Source: Pseudolysobacter antarcticus (GTDB lineage Bacteria; Pseudomonadota; Gammaproteobacteria; Xanthomonadales; Rhodanobacteraceae). From it: a stretch of 64,000 nucleotides of DNA. Below the pieces are notes generated by a model. The model saw only the letters and a program-made list of their open reading frames with translations. It was not told the DNA's origin and made no database searches. The translations under genes were made by a program, and so were the position numbers. The stretch spans positions 2,170,001 through 2,234,000 of the forward strand of contig NZ_CP035704.1 of the NCBI RefSeq assembly GCF_004168365.1, in the 5' to 3' direction. The stretch's first letter is position 1; each line of letters begins with the position of its first letter. Positions 54,177-61,817 of this stretch are shown one piece after another.

Positions 54177-55946
54177 TCAGGCTGCAAATTGCAGGCGCGC
54201 GAGTTCGGCGTACAAGCCGCCTTCGCGCAGCAATTCTGCGTGCGTGCCGCTGGCGACGATGCGGCCATGATCAAGCACGACAATGCGGTCGGCCTTGAGT
54301 ACCGTGGCCAACCTGTGCGCGATCACCACCGTCGTGCGTCCGTGCATCAGGCGTTCCAGCGCACTCTGGATGGCCGCTTCGGATTGCGCATCGAGCGCAC
54401 TGGTCGCTTCGTCCAGTAGCAGGATCGGTGAGTCCTTGAGGATCGCGCGCGCGATCGCAATGCGTTGTTGCTGGCCGCCGGACAAGCGCACACCACGCTC
54501 GCCGAGATACGTCGCATAACCTTCCGGCTGGGCGCTGATGAATTCATGCGCCTCGGCCGCACGCGCGGCGGCGATCACTTGCTCATCGCTCGCATCGACC
54601 CGGCCGAAACGGATATTGTCGGCCGCGCTCGCGCCGAAAATCACCGTGTCCTGCGGCACCATCGCGATCGAACGGCGCAGCTCGTGCAAATCCAGCGTGC
54701 GCAACTCTGCGCCATCGATGCTCAGATTTCCCGACTGGGCATCGTAAAAGCGCAGCAACAGACTGAACACCGTACTTTTGCCGGCGCCCGATGGACCCAC
54801 CAAAGCCACGGTTTCACCGGGTTGGATGGTCAGGTTGAAATCATGCAGCGCCGGTAATTCGGGACGCGCCGGATAAGCGAATTCGACATGCTCGAAACGG
54901 ATTTCGCCGCGCAAGGGCGTTGCCAGGATAACGGGTTGTGCAGGCGAGGCGATGCTGGATTTCACGCCAAGCAATTCGCCGATGCGTTCGAGTGCACCGG
55001 CGGCGCGCTGCACCTCGCCCCAGACCTCGGTCAAGGCACCGACCGAGCTCGCCGAGATCACCGCGTACAGCACGAACTGGCTGAGCACGCCGGATTGCAG
55101 ATCGCCCGCGATCACCGATTTGGCGCCCAGCCATAGCACCAGCGTGATCGCGCCGAAGATCAGCAGGATCACCATCGCCGTGAGCCACGCGCGTGCGCCG
55201 ATACGCGCGCGGGCCGTGGCCAAAGCGCGTGCGATCGCGGTGTTGTAGCGCGCGGCTTCGACTGATTCACGCGCATACGCTTGCACTGCATGCATGGCGT
55301 TAAGGGTTTCGTTGGCCACCGCCGAAGCATCGGCGATGCGATCCTGATTCTGCTTTGACAATCCGCGCACGCGCCGGCCGAACAATACGATCGGCAGGAT
55401 CACCAGCGGAATCACCAGCGCCGTCATCGCGGCAAGATGCGGGCTCGTCAACACCAGTGCGGCCGCGCCGCCGATCACCATCACCACGCTGCGCAGCGCA
55501 ATCGAAAGACTCGATCCGACGACGGTCTGCACGAGTTCGGTATCGCTGCCGAGACGCGACGTGAGTTCACCGACACGCGTGCTTTCGTAGAAGCCGATAT
55601 CCAGTTCGAGCAGATGGCTGTACAAACGTTGGCGCAGATCGGCGACGACTTTTTCGCCCAACAGGGTTACGAAAAAAAAGCGCAGCGCCGTCGCCAGCGC
55701 GAGCACCACTGCAACACCGAACAGGGCCAGGAAATAACGATTGATCGTGCCCGCGTCGGATTGCGCAAAGCCGTGATCGATCATGTAGCGCACCGCCAGC
55801 GGCAGCACCAAGGTGGCCGCGGAAGAAACTACGAGAAATCCAAGCCAGCCCGCAACCAGTTTGCGATATGGCGTGAGAAACGGCAGCAGCAGGCCTAGCG
55901 AACTCAGGCGACGGGCAGGGCGCGGATCGCTATCGATATCGCTCAT
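54177..55946 (-). CDS. MsbA-related ABC exporter (fused permease and ATPase)
   Basis: A half-transporter of 589 residues. Residues 1-320 hold six transmembrane helices of the type I exporter fold (RYMIDHGFAQ, ELDIGFYESTRVGELTSRLG). The nucleotide-binding domain has Walker A GPSGAGKST near 385, Q-loop VPQDTVIF, signature LSGGQQQR near 486, Walker B ILLLDEATSALD, and H-loop IAHRL. The sequence fits the MsbA_rel subgroup of proteobacteria, distinct from true MsbA next to lpxK; substrate unknown, probably lipid or drug. It is convergent with the cold-shock gene. Confidence 0.92.
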   Translation of the reverse strand: MSDIDSDPRPARRLSSLGLLLPFLTPYRKLVAGWLGFLVVSSAATLVLPLAVRYMIDHGFAQSDAGTINRYFLALFGVAVVLALATALRFFFVTLLGEKVVADLRQRLYSHLLELDIGFYESTRVGELTSRLGSDTELVQTVVGSSLSIALRSVVMVIGGAAALVLTSPHLAAMTALVIPLVILPIVLFGRRVRGLSKQNQDRIADASAVANETLNAMHAVQAYARESVEAARYNTAIARALATARARIGARAWLTAMVILLIFGAITLVLWLGAKSVIAGDLQSGVLSQFVLYAVISASSVGALTEVWGEVQRAAGALERIGELLGVKSSIASPAQPVILATPLRGEIRFEHVEFAYPARPELPALHDFNLTIQPGETVALVGPSGAGKSTVFSLLLRFYDAQSGNLSIDGAELRTLDLHELRRSIAMVPQDTVIFGASAADNIRFGRVDASDEQVIAAARAAEAHEFISAQPEGYATYLGERGVRLSGGQQQRIAIARAILKDSPILLLDEATSALDAQSEAAIQSALERLMHGRTTVVIAHRLATVLKADRIVVLDHGRIVASGTHAELLREGGLYAELARLQFAA

Positions 55947-56029
55947 GGGGTTTGCTGTGCGGCGAAGTGGGGTGCAAGAATTCTGCGGGCGAAGCAGCGG
56001 AATTCAAGGTCGCGAGAAAGTGTCAACTT

Positions 56030-56623
56030 TCAAAGTTGCCGCAGCGTGCCGCGTCCGCGCGTGATATCGCTGAGAAGGTTGCGTACGGCATCGAGTCGTT
56101 CGCTTGGCAGTTGGAGATGCAGGCGCACGCCGTCGCTGCCGAAATCTTCGGCGAAAGTTTCCACCTGCATCTCGCGTAGGCGCGACTGGATCAATGCCAG
56201 CGCGTGGAAATCGCAGGAAATCATGACTTCGATTTTATCGACGATGGCGGTCTTGGGCGCGAGTCGCAGGCATTCCGCCGCGCATCCGCCATATGCACGC
56301 ATCAGGCCGCCGGCACCGAGTTTGATGCCACCGAAATAGCGGATGATAACGACCACAACATCGTCGAGTTGCTGGCCGTCGATAGCGGCGAGTATCGGTT
56401 TGCCGGCAGTGCCGGACGGCTCGCCATCGTCGTTGAATCGATATTGCTGGCCGACGCGGTAGGCCCAGCAATGGTGCGTGGCATCGCTGGCGCGAATCTG
56501 TTCGAGAAAAGCCAAGGCTGCATCGGGCGTGGAAACGTGCGCGGCGTGGGCGATAAAACGGCTTTTTTTTATCTCCTGCAACAACGTGGCATTGGCAACC
56601 AGCGTGTAACGCAGCTCGCTCAT
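56030..56623 (-). CDS. yigZ: YigZ / IMPACT-family protein (UPF0029)
   Basis: A 197-residue protein from ATG 56,623 (MSELRYTLVANAT). The N-terminal UPF0029 domain shows KKSRFIAHAAHV, HHCWAYRVGQQYRFNDDGEP, SGTAGKPILAAI and VVVIIRYFGGIKLGAGGLMRA. The C-terminal DUF1949-like ferredoxin fold follows. The eukaryotic relative IMPACT modulates Gcn2; the bacterial role is not established. It starts 10 bp after the stop of the anti-sigma gene and may be co-transcribed. GTG 56,629 is an alternative start. Confidence 0.92.
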   Translation of the reverse strand: MSELRYTLVANATLLQEIKKSRFIAHAAHVSTPDAALAFLEQIRASDATHHCWAYRVGQQYRFNDDGEPSGTAGKPILAAIDGQQLDDVVVVIIRYFGGIKLGAGGLMRAYGGCAAECLRLAPKTAIVDKIEVMISCDFHALALIQSRLREMQVETFAEDFGSDGVRLHLQLPSERLDAVRNLLSDITRGRGTLRQL

Positions 56624-56633
56624 GCCCACGGAC

Positions 56634-57761
56634 TCACGGCAGCAGCTGGCGCAAATCCGGCGTCAATTCGTAGTTCGGATATTTCTCATGGAACAGCTTC
56701 AGATTACGCACGGCGTCGTCGGATTTTCCGGCTAGTAATTGCGCGCGGATATTCGCGATCCATGCATCGGGGCCGATGATCGATGCGGGTGCCGCAGCGG
56801 TTGGACTTGCCGCATTGTTAGCGATTGCGCTAGCGGCGCCGCCAGCTTGCATCGGCGCTGTTCTGCCTACGGCCGGTGCTGGTGCGGCAGCGACTGGCGG
56901 TGAAGATTGCTGCATCGCGCCGGCAACTTGTGGTCTTGTCGCGTCGGCATTATTTCGCGCGCGCATCGCCGCATCACGGCCGGTCGCAATATCGAGTTTC
57001 CGTTCGACCGCGTCACGCTCGTCTCGTGTCTGATTCTCGCGGCCCGGAGCTGCGAGTGTTGCGCGTTGTCTGGCTGCTTCGTGTTCTGATCCCAGTGTCG
57101 CGACTGGTGATGCGTTTTCCGCATCCGCACGCCGGACATTCGAGCTGGTGATTTCGGCTGCCTCCAGTTTTGGCTTTGCTGCCTTGTCGCTATCGGGATT
57201 TTCCAGAGCGAGCGTTGGGGCCGCAGCGGCAGGTGCGGTTTGACTTACCGACTGCGTTTTCTTGTGCGCATAAGTTGCGCTGTTCATGGCTGCAGCATCG
57301 GCAGCCTCGGGTTTTGCCGTAGACATCGCAGATGCCGCGGGCTGCATTGGCGCTGGCACCGAATCACTCACCACAGATTTCGCCGCGGGCAAATCGATGC
57401 TGCGCACATGGATCACATCATTGGCGGAAGTTGCTGCAGCACCTGCCGGCGCATGATCCTGCGCTTGCCATGTTTCCTTGCCGAAATGCAGGGCCAAGGT
57501 CGCCGCGAATACGACACTCGCTGCCGACCCAAAAGCGATCGGCCAACGCGACGGCTTGTAGCGCCGCGTCGGTTTTTTCGCGGGATGCGACAGCGCTGCG
57601 GCGTCATCTGCGAGAGCTTGGCGTGCCAGCTGCAATACGCGCTGATCGAGTGGCGCATCCGGCTGCGGCTGCGGCAGTTTGTGATACAGATCGACCAGCG
57701 GCGAACGCGACTGCGCGAGGAATTCCTCGATCTCGCGATCGTTATCGTGCGAGCTGCTCAT
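56634..57761 (-). CDS. Probable anti-sigma factor with long Ala/Pro-rich periplasmic region
   Basis: A 375-residue single-pass membrane protein. The cytoplasmic N-terminus (1-70) contains LDQRVLQLARQALADDAAAL, and one transmembrane helix lies near 73-92 (IAFGSAASVVFAATLALHF). A roughly 230-residue low-complexity Ala/Pro/Ser segment leads to a conserved C-terminal module (GPDAWIANIRAQLLAGKSDD, then LFHEKYPNYELTPDLRQLLP). The start codon overlaps the sigma-factor stop by 4 bp, the standard sigma/anti-sigma arrangement. No zinc-binding ZAS motif is seen. The role is inferred from context. Confidence 0.75.
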   Translation of the reverse strand: MSSSHDNDREIEEFLAQSRSPLVDLYHKLPQPQPDAPLDQRVLQLARQALADDAAALSHPAKKPTRRYKPSRWPIAFGSAASVVFAATLALHFGKETWQAQDHAPAGAAATSANDVIHVRSIDLPAAKSVVSDSVPAPMQPAASAMSTAKPEAADAAAMNSATYAHKKTQSVSQTAPAAAAPTLALENPDSDKAAKPKLEAAEITSSNVRRADAENASPVATLGSEHEAARQRATLAAPGRENQTRDERDAVERKLDIATGRDAAMRARNNADATRPQVAGAMQQSSPPVAAAPAPAVGRTAPMQAGGAASAIANNAASPTAAAPASIIGPDAWIANIRAQLLAGKSDDAVRNLKLFHEKYPNYELTPDLRQLLP

Positions 57762-58309
57762 GCGCCGATCCTCTCGCGAATCTTGGCCAGCGCATAACGC
57801 AACCGCGATTTCACGGTTTCCTGGCCCGCACCTGTGACTCTGGCGATTTCTTCAAGGCCCAAACCGCTTTCGATGCGCAGCAAAAATGCGCTGCGCTGTT
57901 CCGCCGGAAGATCCTCAAGGACGCGCTGCAAGCCGCGGCGTTGCTCGAACTCCGATAACACACGCTCGGGCTGCTCGGACTCCGGCGCATCCAGCGTGCG
58001 CATGATTTCCTCAGTTTCTTCAACCCCGGCCTGCGGGCGATTGCGACGATAACTATCCACGATCAGATTTTGCGCTATCTGCAACAAATACGTGCTGAAT
58101 TTCGCCTCGGGCCGATAGCGCGCGCGCGCCGCGATCAGGCGGCTCCAGGTTTCCTGAAACATTTCGTCCGCGGTGGCGCGATTGTTCGCACTGCGGAAGA
58201 TAAACCGATACAACATGCCGCGATGACGCTGATACAGCGTCTCGAAAGCGCGCATGTCGCCTTGCGCGTAAGCCAGCATCAATTGCTCGTCCGTCGTTTC
58301 TTCCGCCAT
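57758..58309 (-). CDS. ECF-family RNA polymerase sigma factor
   Basis: A 183-residue group IV sigma factor from ATG 58,309 (MAEETTDEQLMLAYAQGD). Region 2 is FETLYQRHRGMLYRFIFR and ADEMFQETWSRLIAARARY with FSTYLLQIAQNLIVDSYRR. Region 4 is LPAEQRSAFLLRIESGLGLE, then EIARVTGAGQETVKSRLRYA. It is clearly distinct from RpoE. It is coupled to the putative anti-sigma gene. The ribosome-binding site is weak; upstream in-frame ATGs at 58,363 and 58,438 add non-homologous sequence. Confidence 0.93.
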   Translation of the reverse strand: MAEETTDEQLMLAYAQGDMRAFETLYQRHRGMLYRFIFRSANNRATADEMFQETWSRLIAARARYRPEAKFSTYLLQIAQNLIVDSYRRNRPQAGVEETEEIMRTLDAPESEQPERVLSEFEQRRGLQRVLEDLPAEQRSAFLLRIESGLGLEEIARVTGAGQETVKSRLRYALAKIRERIGA

Positions 58310-58472
58310 AGGGCGGGCAGAGTAAGGGAAATCGGTGCCTGCGGTAAGGGGGTGGAATGACATAAGTCGGTGTAACGCAGCATGCGGGCGGGCAGGGTTA
58401 GCAAGCCGCCACAAATATTGGTGCGGCGGGCGTCTCATGCGCTGCGATCAGGACCTGCCAAGATCGCATATC

Positions 58473-61400
58473 ATGATCGCGCCACGCGGCATCTGCGCAT
58501 GCTGCTGCGGCGCATCGACCATCGGAAAACTCGTCATCGAACTGATCCAGAGCAATCGACTCGAAGTGCTGGCCGCACAACTTGCGCAGGCGCTAATGCA
58601 GGCAACCGACGATGCGCCGTTGCAGCCGGTGATCGTGCTGGTGCCGCATCCCGGCATGGCGCGCTGGCTGCGCCGCTGGCTGGCCGAACACATCGGCATT
58701 TGCGCCAATATCGATTTTGTCCTGCCTGCGGTATTCGCATGGCGTGTGCTCGCGGCGCGACTCTCACCTGCGCCGCGTGAATCGGTGTATGCGCGTGAGG
58801 TGCTGGTCTGGCGCATCGTGCAACTGTTGCCGACGTTGCTCGATCGCGCCGAGTTTGCACCGCTGCAACGCTATCTCGCCGGCGACAATAATTCGACGCG
58901 GCTTTATCCGCTCGCGGCACGCCTTGCCGATACTTACGACAAATATCTTGTGTATCGCGGCGACTGGTTGCTGGCTTGGGAAAAAGGCCGATTGCTCGAT
59001 CTCGGCGAGGACGAAATCTGGCAGCAGAAACTGTGGATCGCACTAGTACAACAAGTTAGCGAGCCGCATCGCGCGGCGTTGTTTCAGCGCCTGTTACAGC
59101 AGCCTGCAAGCTTGCAGCTTGATTCTGATTTTGTCCTGCCGACCGTGATTCACGGTTTCGGCCTGAGCCAACTTGCACCCGTGCATCTGGATGTGTTGCG
59201 CTGGTTGTCCGCGGCGCGCGATGTGCGTTTGTACCAGCTCAACTACAGCCTGCATTATTGGGGCGATCTCACCGCTGAGCGCGATCTGGCACGTTATCGC
59301 GCGCGCTGGATGCAACTCGGTTTGCCGGATCGCAGCGCCTATCACGATGTCGGCCATCCATTGCTGGCATCGTGGGGCAAACCTGGTCGGGATTTTCTGC
59401 AACGATTGCACAACGACGAAACGCTGCAGGAAACCGATGCCTTCGAGTTGATGCCCGGCGATAGTTTGCTGACACGATTGCAGCGCAGTTTGTTATTGCT
59501 TGAGCCGGAGCAATGCACGCCATTGCCGAACGCTACCGATCGCAGTTTACAGATTCACGCGTGTGCAAATCGGCTGCGCGAAGTCGAAGCTTTGCACGAT
59601 GTTTTGCTTGATGCGTTTAGTGAAAATCTGAGCCTGATGCCGCGCGATGTGGTCGTGATGGTGCCACGCATCGATGACTACGCAAGTGCGATCTCCGCGG
59701 TGTTTGTATCGCAGCCGGCGTCGCGCCAGATTCCGTTTCGTATCGCCGATCGCGCATTGCTTGCTGAGCACGTGGTGCTGCAGGGATTTCGCGCGTTGCT
59801 GGATTTGCCGCAGTGGCGTTTCAGCGCGAGCGAAGTTCTCGGGTTCCTGAGTCAGACGCCGGTGATGCGTTGTTTCGATATCAGCGAGCAGGAAAAAGTG
59901 AGCCTCGCACAATGGATCGAAGCTGCCGGTATCCGCTGGGGTCTGGACGCATCGTTTCGCGCCGATCTGGGTGTCGGCGATTTTAGTGAACACACCTGGC
60001 GCGAAGGGCTGGATCGCCTGCTCGCGGGTTACGCACTGGGTGACGATATCGACGTCTGGCGCGGCGTCGCGCCGATTGCCGATATCGAAGGCCAGTACGT
60101 GCAGGCGCTCGGCAAGCTCGCGACGTTGTTGCAAAGTTTGCAGCAGTTGCGCGAGCGCCTGACACATCCGCAAACGATGGCGCAATGGCAACAATTATTG
60201 TTGGCCGCACTCGATGATTTTTTCCTGCCCGCGACGGACGATAGTGAAGCCGTTGAGGCATTGACCGGATTGCGCGCCGCGCTTGGTGCGCTCGCGACGA
60301 ACGCCGAACGCGCGTTGCTCGATCAGCCGATTGCATTTGCGGCCATGCGCGAGGCGCTCGATGAACAACTTGCCGAGCCTGGCTCGTTCAGCCGTTTTCC
60401 GGGCGATGGCGTGACCTTCTGCACGCTCGTACCGCTGCGTGCGGTGCCATTCCGTGTAGTTGCGTTGCTTGGCATGAATGATGGCGAATTTCCGCGCATC
60501 GCGACGCCGAACAGTTTTGATCTGATGCGCCAACATGTGCGTCTCGGTGATCGCAATACCCGCGACGACGATCGTTATCTTTTTCTCGAAGCCTTGCTCG
60601 CCGCGCGCGATCGTGTGCATCTGAGTTATATCGACCGCCGTGCCGAAGATGGGCAGCCGCGTCCGCCGTCGGCGTTGATCGACGAGTTGCTGGAATTTTT
60701 TAGGGGCGTTGTAGAAGCCGATGCCAGCGAAGATCGCATGCAAAAAGTGCATGCGGCCTTGTTGCGCCGACATCCTTTGCATCCGTTTGCGCGCGAGTAT
60801 TTTTCCGCAGCCAATGTCTTGCAGAGTTTTGCCGACGAATGGTTGCCTGCGGCGCGCAGTGAACCGATAGCGGCGCCCATGCCGCGGTTTGCCGATAATC
60901 GGTCATCGTATGCTGAAGCAGATGCGCCGGTTGCGATCACACTCGCCGATCTGCAGCGCTTTTTTTCGCATCCGGCGCGCGTGCAATTGCACGATCGTCT
61001 TGGCATCGATCTTTACGACGATAGCGCGGAAATCCAGGACGATGAAACGTTTGTGCTGGACGGTCTGGGCGGCTACAACGCACGGGTCGCGATGCTGGAG
61101 CTCTCGCTAAAGCACGGATCGTTACCCGAAACTTTGCCAGATAGTTTACGTCTCGCCGGCCTCTTTCCCGCCGGGCCAACGGCAGGAAGTGTTTATGCCG
61201 CGCATCGCGAGTCGCTCAACGATCTTGCCAAAGAGCTGCGCCATTTCTCACTAAATTCCGATCCGGATGCGCAGAAAACCGCTGTGCTGGACATCGCTGG
61301 TTTCACGCTCGATATGACCTGGAATTCTGCGCACGGCGCGGGTCTGTTGAACCATCGCGTCGGCGGCTTGCGCGCGCGCGATCACCTGTCGGCGTGGTTG

Positions 61401-61817
61401 ATGCATCTCGTATTGAGTGCGGTGAATGCCTACGCCGTTGATGCAAAACCGGTTTATTTCGGTATCAAAAAAGCGCGCATTGAAGCCGCGACATTCGCGC
61501 GATTGTCGGTGCCGGAAGCGATAGAAATATTGCGCGTGCTGATCGATATTTATCGGCGCAGTTTTGCCGAGCTGCTGCCGTTGTTTCCGGAATCGCAATA
61601 TGCGTTTGCCGTCGCGCAGCGCAAGGCCAAGGATGCGCATGCCGCGGCAATCGAAAGCTGGTACGGCAACGAACATCAACGCGGCGAATATCTCGATGCG
61701 CATGTTGCATTGCTTGCGCGCGGACGCGAACCGCTGATTGACGCGGAATTCGAAACACTGGCGCAAACGATCTTCATGCCGCTACTCGATTGCAGCACTG
61801 CGAGTGACGAGACATGA
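58473..61817 (+). CDS. recC: Exodeoxyribonuclease V gamma subunit RecC
   Basis: Chi-recognition subunit of the RecBCD end-processing nuclease-helicase. From ATG 58,473 the protein has 1114 residues (E. coli RecC 1122). Homology begins near residue 15 with IELIQSNRLEVLAAQLAQAL, then VPHPGMARWLRRWLAEHIGI, ANIDFVLPAVFAWRVLA, HGFGLSQLAPVHLDVLRWLS, FCTLVPLRAVPFRVVALLGM and NDGEFPR. The start is uncertain: the short Cys-rich lead ICACCCGAST before the homology and a poor ribosome-binding site leave the true initiation open. Its TGA overlaps the recB ATG. Confidence 0.93.
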   Translation: MIAPRGICACCCGASTIGKLVIELIQSNRLEVLAAQLAQALMQATDDAPLQPVIVLVPHPGMARWLRRWLAEHIGICANIDFVLPAVFAWRVLAARLSPAPRESVYAREVLVWRIVQLLPTLLDRAEFAPLQRYLAGDNNSTRLYPLAARLADTYDKYLVYRGDWLLAWEKGRLLDLGEDEIWQQKLWIALVQQVSEPHRAALFQRLLQQPASLQLDSDFVLPTVIHGFGLSQLAPVHLDVLRWLSAARDVRLYQLNYSLHYWGDLTAERDLARYRARWMQLGLPDRSAYHDVGHPLLASWGKPGRDFLQRLHNDETLQETDAFELMPGDSLLTRLQRSLLLLEPEQCTPLPNATDRSLQIHACANRLREVEALHDVLLDAFSENLSLMPRDVVVMVPRIDDYASAISAVFVSQPASRQIPFRIADRALLAEHVVLQGFRALLDLPQWRFSASEVLGFLSQTPVMRCFDISEQEKVSLAQWIEAAGIRWGLDASFRADLGVGDFSEHTWREGLDRLLAGYALGDDIDVWRGVAPIADIEGQYVQALGKLATLLQSLQQLRERLTHPQTMAQWQQLLLAALDDFFLPATDDSEAVEALTGLRAALGALATNAERALLDQPIAFAAMREALDEQLAEPGSFSRFPGDGVTFCTLVPLRAVPFRVVALLGMNDGEFPRIATPNSFDLMRQHVRLGDRNTRDDDRYLFLEALLAARDRVHLSYIDRRAEDGQPRPPSALIDELLEFFRGVVEADASEDRMQKVHAALLRRHPLHPFAREYFSAANVLQSFADEWLPAARSEPIAAPMPRFADNRSSYAEADAPVAITLADLQRFFSHPARVQLHDRLGIDLYDDSAEIQDDETFVLDGLGGYNARVAMLELSLKHGSLPETLPDSLRLAGLFPAGPTAGSVYAAHRESLNDLAKELRHFSLNSDPDAQKTAVLDIAGFTLDMTWNSAHGAGLLNHRVGGLRARDHLSAWLMHLVLSAVNAYAVDAKPVYFGIKKARIEAATFARLSVPEAIEILRVLIDIYRRSFAELLPLFPESQYAFAVAQRKAKDAHAAAIESWYGNEHQRGEYLDAHVALLARGREPLIDAEFETLAQTIFMPLLDCSTASDET

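Noticed and set aside
58335-58472. Longer N-terminus of RecC from ATG 58,335
   Set aside because: It would add 46 residues without similarity to RecC and run close to the divergent sigma-factor gene's leader; a later start is more likely.
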